Below are positions 35,744-45,241 of a DNA stretch of 64,000 nt, piece after piece (position 1 is the first letter of the stretch; each line of letters starts with the position of its first letter). The notes under the pieces are model-generated. The model saw only the letters and a list, made by a program, of their open reading frames with translations. It was not told the DNA's origin and ran no database searches. This stretch comes from Burkholderiaceae bacterium (GTDB taxonomy: Bacteria > Pseudomonadota > Gammaproteobacteria > Burkholderiales > Burkholderiaceae_A): the NCBI GenBank assembly GCA_018402635.1, contig JAGYIP010000011.1:1-64000 (forward strand), in the 5' to 3' direction. A program made the translations under genes and the position numbers.

Positions 35744-37045
35744 ATGGTCTGGCCATATAAAGTTCGCGTCGTGGGCGCCGGTATTGCTGGTTTAAGTTTT
35801 GCGGTGGCGCTTGCCCAAAAAGCGAAGGCTCGCGGCCTAGGCGAACTCAGCACCGACTGCCTTCAAATTGACGAAGCCGCCTCAAGCCCTTCAAGCGATG
35901 GCGCAGGTATTCAACTTGGGCCCAATGTGGTGCGGCTTTTACAAAACGAGCTTGGCCTCTCCAATGCCTTGCGCACCCTAAGCTTCGCACCCAAGTGCAT
36001 CAGCCTTTACAGCCTGCAGTCAGGCAAAAGGCTCGCCCACCTCTCACTTGAAGACTTTGAACACCGCTATGGCGCCAAGTACCTCACCATGCATCGGGCT
36101 TCATTACAGTCTTCGCTGCTTGCTCGGCTTCATGAAAGCGGCCATGCGGTGAACTGGGCAAGCCCCTTTAACGACGGCCAAAACGGCCCGCTACCGACCG
36201 TATCCGAGCGCAAGTCTAATCAGACTCGAATCACCCAAGGCCTTGAAGACAAGGACAGGCTTCTTGTCGGGGCAGATGGTCGCAAAAGCACCTGCAGAAA
36301 GGTTTACTTCGAGTCCTTTGAGCAAGCCGCAGGCAGACCGGAGGAAACCAATGCCCTTCGGCAGCCTTTTTTTACAGGCCAACTGGCGCTGCGAAGCGTA
36401 GTGACCTCACTTAACAATGTGCCCGAGGCCCAACAGCACGAAATTGCGGTCTGGACAGCACCCCATCATCATCTGGTGGGCTATCCCATGGTCATGCCAG
36501 TGGCCGAAGGTACGCGCCTTCACTATAACCTTGTGGGCTTTATTACCAGTGAAGATACCAACGCCAATGTGGCTGGCTGGTCCCACCTTGCGAGCACCGA
36601 TCAGGTGGGTCTGTTACTGCAGGCCTTGCACCCGAGCCTGCAGTGGATACCAACGTCCGCGGAATCCTGGTCGAGCTGGCCGCTTTGGGCAAGCCCAACC
36701 ATGCAGTCGCCTGAGGATCACTACAAAAACAATGTCTTTCTTATCGGTGATGCCGCCCACGCAATGCGACCTCATCAGGCACAAGGCTCGGCCATGGCAA
36801 TTGAAGACGCCTGTGCTTTGGCCCATCATTTAACCTCTGGCTTGGGAACGCTGCACGATAAATGCCAACGCACTGCTCAAGAACGCTGGCAGCGCAATGC
36901 CAGGGTTCAACGCCAGTCCCTGCGTAACGGCAGAATTTTTCAGTTAACGGGGCCCCTGGCATGGTTTCGAGACCGCGCCCTAGGGCTTGCCGGCAGCAGG
37001 CTTATGGATCAGCCCTGGCTCTTTCGTGGCTCATCGAGCCTCTAA
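35744..37045 (+). CDS. FAD-dependent monooxygenase, UbiH/salicylate-hydroxylase-like
   Basis: The 433-residue protein has the FAD Rossmann motif VVGAGIAGLSFAVAL, the DG-type motif LLVGADGRKSTCRK and the second FAD motif FLIGDAAHAMRPHQAQG. These mark class A flavin monooxygenases that hydroxylate aromatic rings. A stretch at about 150-170 (SERKSNQTRITQGLEDKD) replaces the usual loop. It starts 10 bases after ggpS, so it may share that transcript, but no link to osmolyte synthesis is known. The substrate cannot be named. Confidence 0.8.
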   Translation: MVWPYKVRVVGAGIAGLSFAVALAQKAKARGLGELSTDCLQIDEAASSPSSDGAGIQLGPNVVRLLQNELGLSNALRTLSFAPKCISLYSLQSGKRLAHLSLEDFEHRYGAKYLTMHRASLQSSLLARLHESGHAVNWASPFNDGQNGPLPTVSERKSNQTRITQGLEDKDRLLVGADGRKSTCRKVYFESFEQAAGRPEETNALRQPFFTGQLALRSVVTSLNNVPEAQQHEIAVWTAPHHHLVGYPMVMPVAEGTRLHYNLVGFITSEDTNANVAGWSHLASTDQVGLLLQALHPSLQWIPTSAESWSSWPLWASPTMQSPEDHYKNNVFLIGDAAHAMRPHQAQGSAMAIEDACALAHHLTSGLGTLHDKCQRTAQERWQRNARVQRQSLRNGRIFQLTGPLAWFRDRALGLAGSRLMDQPWLFRGSSSL

Positions 37046-37089
37046 CGCAAGGAAACGGCAAGAAAAGCACGTTACACTCGAACCAACAG

Positions 37090-37120
37090 AAGCTAACATT
37101 AGCGTGTATTAGCTTTTTTT
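37090..37120 (+). terminator. Intrinsic terminator-like hairpin
   Basis: AAGCTAA pairs with TTAGCTT (7 bp, 12-base loop) and five further T follow. It lies 45 bases after the monooxygenase stop and 30 bases before the next gene. The stem is AU-rich, so strength is uncertain. Confidence 0.5.
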
Positions 37121-37149
37121 GATTAGCTTTATTTGTGAGACTTTTCCCC

Positions 37150-38010
37150 ATGACAATAGACTCTACACCCTCTCTTACTGAACTCGATCTTCTTCAGAAG
37201 GTTGTTGGCGAACATGGGCTTGAAGCGGGTCTTGAGTCGCTATGCCTTGGGCTTTCCCGCCTGTTTCATTGCCAGGTTCGAGTGGCGGTTCTAGACCCCG
37301 ATGGTCAGCTTGAAACGCCCTCCCCGGGCAGCCAGACCGAATGGCTCGAGGTACAGGGCCACTCCTACGGCCTTTTTATAATCCGCAGCGAGCCCCTATC
37401 ACCGACTGAGCGTGAACATGCCCGCATTCTTATCGGCATCTCCGAGCGATGGCTTAACGCCGTGTCTGAGATTAAGCGTCTTGAAGACGAGCTTAGCCAG
37501 ACCAGCCGTATCGACCCCTTAACCCGTCTCGCTAACCGTCGCTACTTCGAAGAGTCGCTGCGTCAGTCCATTTCGCGCTCAACCCGTTCGGGCCAGATGC
37601 TGGCCTGTATGCATGTCGATCTCATTGGCTTCAAAAAAGTAAACGAGGCGTTGGGTGAAGAGATTGGTGATGAAATGCTCTTTGCACTGGCCGAGAGCAT
37701 GCAACGGCTTGTTCGCACAGACGATGTGGTTGGACGTATTGGTGCTGATGAGTTTGCGGTGCTGCTTAATGCTGTCGGCACGCCAGATAATGTCGCCTTA
37801 ATTGTCGACCGGTTCCAGTCCATGCTTGCCACGCCGCCCATCCCCACCGACTTATGGAAGGGCGCACGCATTGGTATTTCAATTTTCCCCCTTGATGGTC
37901 AGACCGAGGCCAGCCTGCTTGATGCGGCTGCCGTTGCGTTAAACTCCACCAAGTCAAGCCAAGAGGCTGTCCATGCCTACTACCACGAACTGCCTGCAAA
38001 CGAGCGCTAA
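37150..38010 (+). CDS. GGDEF-domain protein with altered active site (GADEF)
   Basis: The 286-residue soluble protein has an N-terminal region of unclear fold (about 1-110) and a GGDEF domain. Typical segments are SRIDPLTRLANRRYFEESL and HVDLIGFKKVNEALG. The signature reads RIGADEFAVLL, with Ala for the second Gly. The inhibitory-site pattern RxxD (RTDD) is present five residues upstream. A GADEF site may be weak or inactive as a diguanylate cyclase. The ATG at 37150 (MTIDS) is chosen over the GTG at 37135. It overlaps the following EAL gene by 38 bases. Confidence 0.85.
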   Translation: MTIDSTPSLTELDLLQKVVGEHGLEAGLESLCLGLSRLFHCQVRVAVLDPDGQLETPSPGSQTEWLEVQGHSYGLFIIRSEPLSPTEREHARILIGISERWLNAVSEIKRLEDELSQTSRIDPLTRLANRRYFEESLRQSISRSTRSGQMLACMHVDLIGFKKVNEALGEEIGDEMLFALAESMQRLVRTDDVVGRIGADEFAVLLNAVGTPDNVALIVDRFQSMLATPPIPTDLWKGARIGISIFPLDGQTEASLLDAAAVALNSTKSSQEAVHAYYHELPANER

Positions 38011-39300
38011 GAAATCGCATAAGCCTCGCGCTCGAGCCCCTGGGCTGCAAAGCCCGGGTGCAGACATTAAAGGCGAGGCCTTCTTAAGCCTTGCATTGAA
38101 GTGCCATGGCCTTCTTGGCGCTGACATTCTTTTTGGAGGCAAGGCGCAAGACGATCTCTACACCACCGTAAGTAAGCGACTTCAGAGAAGTCTGCTCTGC
38201 GCGTTTAAAGAGCTTGCTGCAGACCGAGGGGCAAACCCAAAGGCAAAACCAGCCTTTCAGTACCAGGTTTCAAAACAGACCGACCTGCTTCTGCTTTCTC
38301 TGGTAGCAACCAAGACCTTACTTGATGAAGACAGCCTTCAAGCGCTCATCGACAGGCTGATTGCCGCGCTAAAGAAGCCCATGAAGATTTCAGGCCAGGC
38401 TTTGATGCTCGAGGCCGACCCTAGAATTGGCTACCATCTAGGCCACGAACTCGCGTTTGATAAGGCTGCGTTTGCACTCGCCAGAACGAGCCTTCACAGC
38501 CCTGTTCAACGGTACGATCTGCGCCATCGCCGGTTACGTCTTGCACGCATGAAGCGCGAGACGGAGATACGGGACGGTTTAAGACGAGGCGAGTTTGTAA
38601 GCTACTTCCAGCCCAAAATTGACCCACGTAACAACCAGGTGGTGGGTGGTGAGGCCCTTGTGCGCTGGAAGCACCCTGAGAAGGGACTGTTGATGCCAAA
38701 AGACTTCCTTGGCATTGCCGAAGAATCGAGCCTGATCTGCGACATTAGCCAGACCGTTGCCAGACAGACCATTGCCTTGCTTGTTCGTCTGAAACGCAAA
38801 GCTAAAGAAGTGCCCATTGCCATTAACCTTTCAGAGCAAGACCTCAAGGTACCCGACCTTATTGAGCAGGCCAGCAGGCAGCTTGAAAAATACAACCTAA
38901 GCCCAGACCTCATTAACTTAGAGGTCTCTGAACGCGTGGCTTTAATTAATGAAGAGGAGCTTTCTGATTTCATGAGTGCGGTTCAAAAGGCGGGTTTTAG
39001 CCTGGCTTTGGACGATTTCGGAACCGCCTATTCAGGCCTTCTACGGTTGCTGCAGCTGCCTATTTCGGAAATTAAAGTCGATAGGCTTTTTTAGTAAAGG
39101 CTGCAGCATCCCCCCAAGGACGCAGCATCCTACAGAACCTTGTAGGCATGCTGCTTGAGCATAAATACCGCGTTACCGTTGAAGGGGTTGAGAAGCTAAA
39201 AGAACTTAATCTTTTGAAAGCCATGCCTGGCTGCTTTGCTCAGGGCTTTTATTTTTCACCGGCGGTGGACGCGCAGCAGTTTCAGGGTTTAAGGGTTTAA
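37973..39300 (+). CDS. Degenerate GGDEF plus EAL protein (frameshifted in a T-run)
   Basis: EAL domains hydrolyse or bind cyclic di-GMP. Residues about 35-180 look like a GGDEF domain that lost its signature (region KQTDLLLLSL, then DPRIGYHLGHEL). The EAL domain begins at about 195 with SYFQPKIDP, GGEALVRWKHPE, INLSEQDL, LEVSERV and LALDDFGTAYSGL. The frame ends in a six-T run at 39089-39094 after EIKVDRLF. One more T continues it as VKAAASPQGRSIL, VTVEGVEK and CFAQGFYFSPAV to a TAA at 39300. These are the expected final EAL elements. Most catalytic motifs look intact, so hydrolase activity is possible. Confidence 0.82.
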
Positions 39301-39324
39301 AGGTTTCAAGGGTCTAAGCACCTC

Positions 39325-40251
39325 ATGTTCACAGCCTTCAAAGTTCAGGGTGCTTGCGCACTTTTGCTAAGCGCTGGGCTGGGCTTCGTGCTGCATGCTG
39401 TTGCCGCCCCGCCAGCGAACAAAGGGCTCGTCAGCGAGTCCTCTATACCAGGGCAGTGCCTTGGTAATAACCATGCCCAAGGCTCTCCAAAAAGGCTTTC
39501 CGTGGGGGTTGTTCCACAACTTCCAGCAACAGAGACACTGAAGCGATGGAGCCCCTTCCTAGAGAACATTGGAAAATCAACCGACGTGTGCTTTGTTCTT
39601 TCGGTGTCAACAAGCATTCCAGAGTTTGAGTCTGAGTTTTTACAAGGGCGTCACGACCTTGCCTTTATGAACCCTTACCATCAGGTTATGGCCTTTAAGG
39701 CCCAGGGTTACGAGGCCATGCTGGCCGATACCCGGCTACTTACCGGCATTCTTGTGGTGGCCAAAGACAGTCCTTTAAAAAGTCTTAGCGACCTGCAGGG
39801 CACAACCCTTAGCTTTCCCGCACCCAATGCCTTTGCTGCCTCCTTGCTTATTCGCTCCATTCTGGCCGATCAAGGCGTGAGCTTTAAAGCAAGTTATGTA
39901 AAAACACACACCAATGTCTACCGGTCGGTGGCGCTTGGTTCTGCCAAAGCCGGTGGGGGCGTAAACAACACACTCTTGCGCGAGCCCGAGTCACTTCGAG
40001 CAACCTTGCGCGTTCTTTACGAAACCCCTGGCTTTAGAGCTCACCCTTTTTCAGCCCACCCAAGGGTCTCCTCCGAACTGCGCACGGCAATTACAAAACA
40101 TATTCTGCAAATGACCTCTAAGCCCGAGCAACAAAACCTTCTAAACCAGGTCCAGATGCCGAACCCCGCCCAGGCCAGTCACAGCAAAGACTATGCGCCA
40201 CTTCAGAGGCTGGGCATTGAGCAGTTCGTTATCAACGAAAACAAAAACTAA
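39325..40251 (+). CDS. PhnD-like periplasmic substrate-binding protein
   Basis: The 308-residue protein has a signal peptide (about 1-27, ending HAVAA) and a PhnD/PBP2 core: LSVGVVPQLPATETLKRWSP, RHDLAFMNPYHQVMAFKAQG, TGILVVAKDSPLKSLSDLQG, and SVALGSAKAGGGVNNTLLR. PhnD-type proteins bind phosphonate, phosphite or phosphate. No ABC permease or ATPase gene is nearby. The gene lies 17 bases before a membrane GGDEF gene, so it may be the ligand-binding subunit of a signalling system instead of a transporter. That is inference. Confidence 0.82.
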   Translation: MFTAFKVQGACALLLSAGLGFVLHAVAAPPANKGLVSESSIPGQCLGNNHAQGSPKRLSVGVVPQLPATETLKRWSPFLENIGKSTDVCFVLSVSTSIPEFESEFLQGRHDLAFMNPYHQVMAFKAQGYEAMLADTRLLTGILVVAKDSPLKSLSDLQGTTLSFPAPNAFAASLLIRSILADQGVSFKASYVKTHTNVYRSVALGSAKAGGGVNNTLLREPESLRATLRVLYETPGFRAHPFSAHPRVSSELRTAITKHILQMTSKPEQQNLLNQVQMPNPAQASHSKDYAPLQRLGIEQFVINENKN

Positions 40252-40268
40252 CTCTGCTGCGAAAAAGC

Positions 40269-41434
40269 GTGCTGAGACGCAGCGACCGCCCCACCCTCTC
40301 ATCAAACTACGTCGTAGCCACGGCAGCATGGCTTACTGCCGCCACACTGCTGATGATTCTTACGGGCGCGTTCTGGGTTTACTACGAGTCGAAAATTATT
40401 CTTAGCGAGCAGCAACAGCAGGCGCGAAGCCAATTGGCTGAGGGCATTGGCATTGCCATGACCGAAGGACTCGCCGTCAAAGACTTCGGCCTTTTAGAGT
40501 CTCGGCTTGTGCAGGCCTTATCGAACCCAAGTCTTGAATCGGCGCTTATTGTTGACCCTGACGGACGCGCTTTAGCCCGGGTTGAGATTAACGATGAGGG
40601 CCTGCCAAGCCCCATCTTCGATACAAGGAGCATCAACCTTCCCGAAGCCACAAAAAGCCCCATTGCCTTTGAAGAATTTGGTGCTGATGGGCGGGTTGTT
40701 GCATGGCAGCCTGTTACAGCAGGCACACTCTTGGGCTGGCTGTCGCTGCGTTTTGCCTACGATGAGACCGAGCTTATTCTTGCAGAGCTAGGGCGTAAGA
40801 CCTTTTTCTTACGCTCACCATCACCCTTATTCTGCTTGGGCTTTTTGCCCTTATTTTGCGCAGAGCCTATCGTGTCATTGTAGAAAATGAGGTGCAACTT
40901 CGGCGTGCAAACCAGTCACTTAAAGATGCGGCCGAGCACGACCCGCTTACTCGGCTTCCGAACAGGGCAGCGCTTACAAACATGCTTCAGACCTGGCTTG
41001 ATGAGGCAAACAGGCACAAGCTTGGAATGGCGGTGGTCTTTCTTGACCTTGACGGCTTTAAGCCTTTGAACGATACCCACGGCCACCGCTTTGGGGACAA
41101 GGTTTTAATTTGGGTTGCTCAGGCCCTAAAGCAATCGGCTCGGCAAGAAGACTTCATCGCACGCTACGGTGGCGATGAGTTCATTATTCTTCTTCACGAG
41201 GTGAGCAATATGGATGAAATTTCACCCTTGCTGCGTCGCGTACTCAAACGCCTCACCCAGACCTTTGAAATTGACGGCATTCAGGCTCGGCTGGGCAGTA
41301 GCATTGGGGTGGCGGTATACCCTATGCATGGTCGGTCAGCCAACGAACTTCTTATAAAGGCCGACCAGGCCATGTACGAGGCAAAGGCAGCCGGTGGTAA
41401 TCAATGGGCTGTCTGGACCCGCTTAAGCTTATAA
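40269..41434 (+). CDS. Membrane diguanylate cyclase (GGDEF), frameshifted
   Basis: The first frame (GTG at 40269) has a membrane segment at about 16-38 and a periplasmic region (about 40-175). It breaks in a five-T run near 40801-40806. The next frame gives a second membrane segment (LTLTITLILLGLFALIL) and a complete GGDEF domain: AEHDPLTRLPNRAALTNML, FLDLDGFKPLNDTHG, YGGDEFIILL and YEAKAAGGNQW. RQED is an intact inhibitory site. Adding one T restores about 388 residues. The periplasmic part could sense the PhnD-like protein encoded just upstream. Confidence 0.85.
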
Positions 41435-41438
41435 GGCA

Positions 41439-42464
41439 CTAGGCCGTCTGATGGTCGGGTCTTCGTAAAAGGCGCTCCTTGGCTGTCGTAACGTCCATGT
41501 CACGGGGAAGCGGAACATCATTTTTCACAGCAAGCACCTCGGCCATCACACTGACTGCAATTTCTGCGGGCGTTTTACTTCCAATGTAGATACCTATTGG
41601 GCCACGAAGCCTGGTTACCGAGGCTTGTGTCTGATCAAAATGCTCAACAAGCCGCTCGCGACGTTGCTGGTTATTGCGTCGTGAGCCAATGGCCCCTACA
41701 TAAAACGCGTCGGTTTCTAGCGCCTCAAGCAGCGCCAGATCGTCAAGCTTCGGGTCGTGGGTCAGCGCAAGAACACAGCTGCGTCGATCGAGGCGAAAGG
41801 CCTTGACGACATCATCGGGCCAATCGTTAAGAAGGCTTACATTCGGAACAGACCAGGAGGTTCGATACTCTTGCCGGGGATCGCAGACCGTAACGGCAAA
41901 GCCACAGAAATTGGCCATGGTGGCTAAGTATTCAGAGAGCTGACCGGCGCCAATGATGAGCATTCGGAACTGTGGGCCGAAGGTGTTTACCAAATGCGTG
42001 TCGGTGAGCCGAATTCGATTGGGCTGCTCGGCAACGTCTAGTGTGACCGCGCCGGTGGTTAAAAGCGTACGGCGCTGCACAAGCCTTCCCTTCGCCAGGG
42101 CATCAAGAAGAAGCTCAAGCTGGCTTAGCTCGGGGTTGAACTCAAGCAAAAGCTCCAATGTTCCGCCACAGGGAAGGCCAAACCGATGGGCCTCATCGGC
42201 CGTCACGCCATAGGTTAGGCGCCTTGGCGGCCCGCCAACAAATTCGCCTGCTCGCGACTTGGAAAATTGGCGAATAAGATCGTCTTCTATGCAGCCCCCC
42301 GATACAGACCCCACAACGGCGCCATCCTCCGAGAGCGCCATGATGGAGCCTTCGGGCCTCGGGGAGCTACCCCAGGTTCGAATCACCGTAGCAAGCAAGG
42401 CCTGGCTACCCGCAGCCCGCCAGGTTCTGAGTGTCTGAAGCACAATGACGTCAAGATTTTCCAT
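41439..42464 (-). CDS. XdhC/CoxF-type molybdenum hydroxylase maturation factor
   Basis: XdhC-family proteins bind molybdenum cofactor and help sulfurate and insert it into xanthine-dehydrogenase-like enzymes. The 341-residue product has the N-terminal domain with WGSSPRPEGSIMALSEDG and GSVSGGCIEDDL, PCGGTLELLLE, and the Rossmann-like C-terminal domain with MLIIGAGQLSEYLA, LALTHDPKLDDLALLEAL and FYVGAIGSRR. It is the last gene of the cox-type operon, 55 bases after coxG. Confidence 0.9.
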   Translation of the reverse strand: MENLDVIVLQTLRTWRAAGSQALLATVIRTWGSSPRPEGSIMALSEDGAVVGSVSGGCIEDDLIRQFSKSRAGEFVGGPPRRLTYGVTADEAHRFGLPCGGTLELLLEFNPELSQLELLLDALAKGRLVQRRTLLTTGAVTLDVAEQPNRIRLTDTHLVNTFGPQFRMLIIGAGQLSEYLATMANFCGFAVTVCDPRQEYRTSWSVPNVSLLNDWPDDVVKAFRLDRRSCVLALTHDPKLDDLALLEALETDAFYVGAIGSRRNNQQRRERLVEHFDQTQASVTRLRGPIGIYIGSKTPAEIAVSVMAEVLAVKNDVPLPRDMDVTTAKERLLRRPDHQTA

Positions 42465-42519
42465 AGGCTCGTCTCACTTTCTTAGGCGTTATTCACTGCA
42501 CGCATTCAAACAACATTGT

Positions 42520-43143
42520 TTAGGTTCCCGAGGCGGGTGCAAAAGCGATGACCAGGCCCGCAGCCACTGCTGCCGCCAGGTACAGACCCCAGCGTGGAAT
42601 ACCAAAAAGACCATCCTGAGTATTTGCTGAGGAGCCACTTGCTGTCTTCTTGGATGCATCAACGCCCGCCAATAGGCCCGAGCCCAGTTGCTCGGACTGA
42701 AGACGCTCAGCAAGCTTTGCCTCAAACCGCTTGAAGAAATCTTCGGCCAGAGACTTCGCAGCAACATCAATGAGCCGCTGGCCCACCTGGGCAAGCTTGC
42801 CTCCCACATGCGACTGAACCTGGTACTGCAGCTCAACGCCTTGATCATTCGGAATCAACTGAACCTTTGAGCTGCCTTTGCCAAAACCGGCAACACCACC
42901 CTGCGCCTCGAAGTGAATGACATAAGAGCTAGGTGGAACAACATCTGCAAGCGTGACCGTTCCCGAAAACTTAGCGGCCACCGGGCCGATACGAATAGAG
43001 ACGCCCATGGCGTACTGCAGGTCGGTTACCGCTTCAAACCTGTCGCAGCCAGGAATGCAGGCCTTAAGCATCTCAGGGTCGTTCAGTGCCTGCCAGGCCT
43101 GCTCGGGTGTGGCGGCCAGCTGGCGTGTTCCATTCATCTGCAT
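42520..43143 (-). CDS. coxG: CoxG family SRPBCC protein, membrane-anchored
   Basis: The 207-residue protein has a SRPBCC/CoxG domain (1-150: MNGTRQLAATPEQAWQALND, CIPGCDRFE, FSGTVTLADV, DVAAKSLAEDFFKRFEAKL) and a C-terminal membrane helix (about 184-203, WGLYLAAAVAAGLVIAF). CoxG is thought to anchor or recruit CO-dehydrogenase-type enzymes to the inner membrane. It overlaps the coxE stop by ten bases. Confidence 0.9.
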   Translation of the reverse strand: MQMNGTRQLAATPEQAWQALNDPEMLKACIPGCDRFEAVTDLQYAMGVSIRIGPVAAKFSGTVTLADVVPPSSYVIHFEAQGGVAGFGKGSSKVQLIPNDQGVELQYQVQSHVGGKLAQVGQRLIDVAAKSLAEDFFKRFEAKLAERLQSEQLGSGLLAGVDASKKTASGSSANTQDGLFGIPRWGLYLAAAVAAGLVIAFAPASGT

Positions 43144-44332
43144 AACGAATCTCGTCCTAATAATTGTTCGACAGCCTGCGAAAAGACCTCGAGACTCTCG
43201 AGGTTATGCACGGCCATCATGGAATCACTGAAGCGTGCCAGAGTGGAGGCACCGGCCGCAAGGGGTTGATAACCCGAATAGCGCAACAAGGGATTAAGCC
43301 ACAGAAGGCGGCCTGCCACCGAGCGCAGCCAACGCAGCCCTTCGTTAAGCTGCCCAGGCTCTCCGGTGTCAAGGCCATCGGTAATTACAAGAACCAGGCT
43401 ACGCCGGCCGACAAAGGCTGCACGGTGCTTGGCACGAAGTTCGTGCAGGCTTTGCGCCATTCGTGTCCCACCGGCATAGTCGGGAATGGCCTGGGCCGCC
43501 TCTAGAAGCATCAGGTCGGTATCGGGCTGACGAAAGACCTTCGATAAAGGGGTTAACCGGCTTCCAAATGCAAAGACATGAGGCTTGCTGACATGGGTTG
43601 CCGCATGAAGAAAGGACAGAATCATTCGCGCATAGCGCTCCATAGAGCCCGAGATATCGATAAGTATCACCAAAGGCATCGGACGACGCATTGGCTCCTG
43701 GTAGCCAAGCCGAAGCATCTCACCATAGCTTCGGTGCGCCCTGCGGGCTGTCTCACGCCAGTCGGTCTGACGACCACGCATAGACGACGCCTGACGCCGG
43801 CTTTTATAGCGAGGCAGACAAAGCGGAATACGACGGGCAAGCTGCTGAACCCTTAGAGCCTCTGATGCCGAGAGCTGCTCGAAATCAGCCTGGCGAAGAC
43901 GGTCGAGCTCGCTCATCGTCATGGCCATGTCAATTTCAAACGACTGCTCGTTTTGTTCTGTGCTGCGAAGAGACGCCCTTTCAGACGGTGAGCGAAGGGC
44001 CTCTTGGCTACGGGGCCTTCGCGCGGGACGCTCCCTGCCTTGTTCGGTGGCAGAAGCTGCGCCATGAGCTGCCTGGCCATATCGGGATTACGAAAGACGG
44101 CATCAAAGAGCTCGTAGAAAACAATACGGTCTTCCGACCGGCTTACCAACACCGCCTCAAGCGCCGCACGCACTTCATCACGCCTACCAATATCCACAAA
44201 GCCTAGGGCCTGCTGGGCCAGTGCAATACGACGACTGTCCACCGCAAGGCCGGCCCGGCGTAAGGTTCGGCAAAAGCCAAAAACATTATCGGCAAGCTTG
44301 TTTTGAAGGGCATCACCAAGCGCCATAAACAA
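43134..44332 (-). CDS. coxE: CoxE-type VWA-domain protein (frameshifted)
   Basis: CoxE works with the CoxD ATPase in maturing the Cu/Mo or Mo active site. The first frame (ATG at 44332) gives the N-terminal part: FGFCRTLRRAGLAVDSRRI and FDAVFRNPDMARQLMAQLLP. A one-base shift falls between about 44060 and 43935. The next frame is open from EQGRERPARRPRSQEAL through ADFEQLSASEALRV into the VWA domain, with MIDAS-type VILIDISGSMERYARMIL, GGTRMAQSLHEL and VITDGLDTG. The joined length is about 398 residues, normal for CoxE. It is followed by coxG and preceded by coxD. Confidence 0.85.
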
Positions 44333-44338
44333 AGACCT

Positions 44339-45241
44339 TTATGCAGCTTTGGCTGGTGTTAAGAGCTCATCGATGAGGGGCTGCAGGGCCATGATGTCGT
44401 CGCGCTGCTTGAATAAAACGCCTGCGGTGGACTCCACAATTTCGGGGTCAAGCCGCAAGGCATTAAGGGCAACCAAGGCCTTGGCCCAGTCAACCGACTC
44501 GGCAACGCCTGGCGCCCTTGAAAAGGCATTGGTGAACGGCTGGCTGCGCAGTCGTGCAACAAAGTCTGACACCTGCTGGGCAAGCTGCTCGCTGGCTTGC
44601 GGCACCTGACTTTTTACAATTGCAAGCTCGCGGTCGCGGTCGGGAAACTCCATCCAGTGGAAAAGACAACGGCGCTTGACGGCATCGTTAAGATCGCGGG
44701 TGCGGTTGCTGGTAAGTAGGCTAATGGGGGGCCGGTCGGCCTTCACCGTGCCAAGCTCAGGAATCGACACCTGGTACTCGCCCAGGTATTCCAGAAGAAA
44801 CGCCTCAAACGGTTCATCGGCCCGGTCCACCTCATCAATAAGAAGAACAACCCCCGGTGCCTTGGCACGAAGTGCCTTAAGCAGCGGACGCTCAATGAGG
44901 TAGGCATTCGAATAAAGCTCGCGCTCAATTTGCTCGGCAGACTGATGCTGCTCGCTTAACCTTAAATGAAGCATCTGCGCAGCATGGTTCCATTCATACA
45001 GCGCATCGCGATGGTCAAGGCCGTCATAACACTGAAGCCGAACAAGCTCACGTCCTAAAAGCTGACTTAACGCTTTAGCAAGTTCGGTTTTACCAACCCC
45101 AGGGTCGCCTTCAAGAAGTAAAGGCCTGCCCAAACCCACAGCCAAGTGAATAGCCGTTGCTAGGCGAAGGTCGGCGAAGTACCCCACCGACCGCAGGGCC
45201 TCGACCCACTGAGGGGCAGAGGCCGGAATAGCGTGTGTCAT
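44339..45241 (-). CDS. coxD: CoxD-type MoxR AAA+ ATPase
   Basis: The 300-residue MoxR ATPase has Walker A (LLEGDPGVGKTELAKAL), Walker B (VVLLIDEVDRADEPFEAFLLE) and sensor 1 (SLLTSNRTRDLNDAVKRR). In CO-dehydrogenase clusters CoxD acts as a chaperone with CoxE in active-site assembly. The start overlaps the coxM stop by four bases and the stop lies seven bases before coxE, so the order coxM-D-E is tightly coupled. Confidence 0.93.
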   Translation of the reverse strand: MTHAIPASAPQWVEALRSVGYFADLRLATAIHLAVGLGRPLLLEGDPGVGKTELAKALSQLLGRELVRLQCYDGLDHRDALYEWNHAAQMLHLRLSEQHQSAEQIERELYSNAYLIERPLLKALRAKAPGVVLLIDEVDRADEPFEAFLLEYLGEYQVSIPELGTVKADRPPISLLTSNRTRDLNDAVKRRCLFHWMEFPDRDRELAIVKSQVPQASEQLAQQVSDFVARLRSQPFTNAFSRAPGVAESVDWAKALVALNALRLDPEIVESTAGVLFKQRDDIMALQPLIDELLTPAKAA

